NCBI GenBank assembly: GCA_022402525.1
Contig: JAKRSB010000112.1
Coordinates: 62,001 to 126,000 of the forward strand
Origin: Thermosynechococcaceae cyanobacterium MS004
GTDB lineage: Bacteria; Cyanobacteriota; Cyanobacteriia; Thermosynechococcales; Thermosynechococcaceae
Direction: 5' to 3'
DNA length: 64,000 bases
The position numbers were made by a program, and so were the translations under genes. Below are positions 63,260 through 64,000 of the stretch, piece after piece (position 1 is the first letter of the stretch; each line of letters starts with the position of its first letter). The notes under the pieces are model-generated. The model was given only the letters and a program-made list of their open reading frames with translations, was not told the DNA's origin and did not search any database.

Positions 63260-64000
63260 TTACATCCGAATTGCGATCTTTCCCCGTACCTGCCGCTGTT
63301 CCAAGCGACGGATAGCGACGGGAACTTCGCTCAGGTCATAACACTGATCAATGAAGGGAGTGATCTTGCCTGCAACTGTCAGCTCTCTCAAAATGGCGAG
63401 ATCGGCTTGATTCGGTTTTGCCGTCACAAATTTCACTTTTCGGCCAGTGAGTCTTGAAAGCCAAGATCCGAAAATCATGACTTGGAACAATCGAGCAATC
63501 GAGCCACCCACCAAGGCGTAGGTTCCCTGAGCCCTTAAGATTCGCATGTAGTCGAAAATTGAACGGTAGGCAGCTACATCCAGAATTAGGTCGTACTGCT
63601 GACCATTTTGAGTGACATCTGCTTGAGTATAATCGATGATGTGGTCGGCTCCGAGCGATCGCACCATGCCCATCTTTTGTGTGCTGCATGTGCCTGTGAC
63701 CACTGCCCCAAACGCCTTTGCTATCTGAACGGCAAATGACCCTACACCACCGGAAGCTCCAACAATTAAGACTTTCTGTCCGGACTGAAGCTGACCAACA
63801 TCTCGGAGTCCCTGTAGTGCAGCGAGTGCCGCTCCAGGAATAGTAGCCGCTTCCTCGAAGGAACAATTGCTTGGCTTCAAGGCCAAAGCGGATTGGGTCG
63901 CGCAGACATACTCGGCAAATGCCCCAAAACCACATTCGGACAAATCTCCGAAAACCTCATCTCCGGGCTGAAACTGTGTGACAGCTTTGCCAATCGCTTC
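63260..64000 (-). CDS. Zinc-type/quinone oxidoreductase-like MDR dehydrogenase (5' end outside window)
   Basis: The frame is open to the window edge, so the N-terminus is missing (247 residues seen). FQPGDEVFGDLSECGFGAFAEYVCA is the catalytic-domain part; GQKVLIVGASGGVGSFAVQIAKAFGAVVTG is the NADPH-binding Rossmann motif; LGADHIIDYTQADV and YDLILDVAAYRS follow. The seen part matches NAD(P)-dependent MDR quinone reductases without structural zinc ligands. The end, ATRRLEQRQVRGKIAI-like, is typical (VAIRRLEQRQVRGKIAIRM). Substrate unknown. Confidence 0.88.
   Translation of the reverse strand, partial: EAIGKAVTQFQPGDEVFGDLSECGFGAFAEYVCATQSALALKPSNCSFEEAATIPGAALAALQGLRDVGQLQSGQKVLIVGASGGVGSFAVQIAKAFGAVVTGTCSTQKMGMVRSLGADHIIDYTQADVTQNGQQYDLILDVAAYRSIFDYMRILRAQGTYALVGGSIARLFQVMIFGSWLSRLTGRKVKFVTAKPNQADLAILRELTVAGKITPFIDQCYDLSEVPVAIRRLEQRQVRGKIAIRM

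Overview
The window looks like the chromosome of a cyanobacterium. It carries psaD (photosystem I) directly upstream of trpE, a neighbour pair known from Synechocystis; a SigF-type group 3 sigma factor; a DesC-type desaturase; cyanobacteria-restricted small families (DUF3288, DUF29); and very many copies of the octamer GCGATCGC (HIP1). No rRNA, tRNA or CRISPR array was seen.

Layout. 1-8911: a truncated coiled-coil membrane protein, a TetR-type regulator with a degenerate tyrosine-recombinase-like C-terminus, a divergent acyl desaturase behind two matching inverted-repeat operators, a glycine-rich secreted protein, a TolC-type outer-membrane channel and a transaldolase-like aldolase. 9448-28802: mostly housekeeping (sigF, TPR protein, bifunctional-nuclease family protein, GH57 glycosidase, lspA, bioY, psaD, trpE, DUF29, m5C methyltransferase, GT39-like protein, ychF, PhoX-like phosphatase). 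29101-39885: a surface-glycan cluster (two polytopic GT39-like proteins, GT2, GT4, GtrA, three SAM methyltransferases, a sugar epimerase). 40035-43588: purA, DUF3288 and a carboxylesterase. 43628-44630: a graveyard of IS5, Uma2 and IS630 remnants. 45020-49530: a signalling operon (response regulator-GGDEF broken by a 23-bp duplication, PAS protein, hybrid kinase with HPt). 49730-55783: an RND metal-efflux operon divergent from an RppA/RppB-type two-component system, with a direct-repeat operator between them. 55825-62058: an accessory island. 62309-64000: an exported protein and a truncated quinone-oxidoreductase-type dehydrogenase.

The most interesting locus is the island. It holds a large single-gene protein (56655-60665) with an N-terminal PD-(D/E)xK nuclease domain of the Cap4/DUF4297 kind, a P-loop STAND-type NTPase and a long unassigned C-terminus. 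This is the architecture of antiviral STAND (Avs) defence proteins. It sits among decayed modules (HNH nuclease plus partner gene, VapC fragment, transposase fragment) and a RelE/HigB-type toxin-antitoxin pair bracketed by a 40-bp direct repeat.

Two patterns run through the whole window. Short tandem arrays (10-17-bp units, usually 3-5 copies) recur, often exactly over stop codons at gene 3' ends, and similar small duplications have frameshifted at least two genes. A 150-160-bp MITE-like element with terminal inverted repeats occurs twice.
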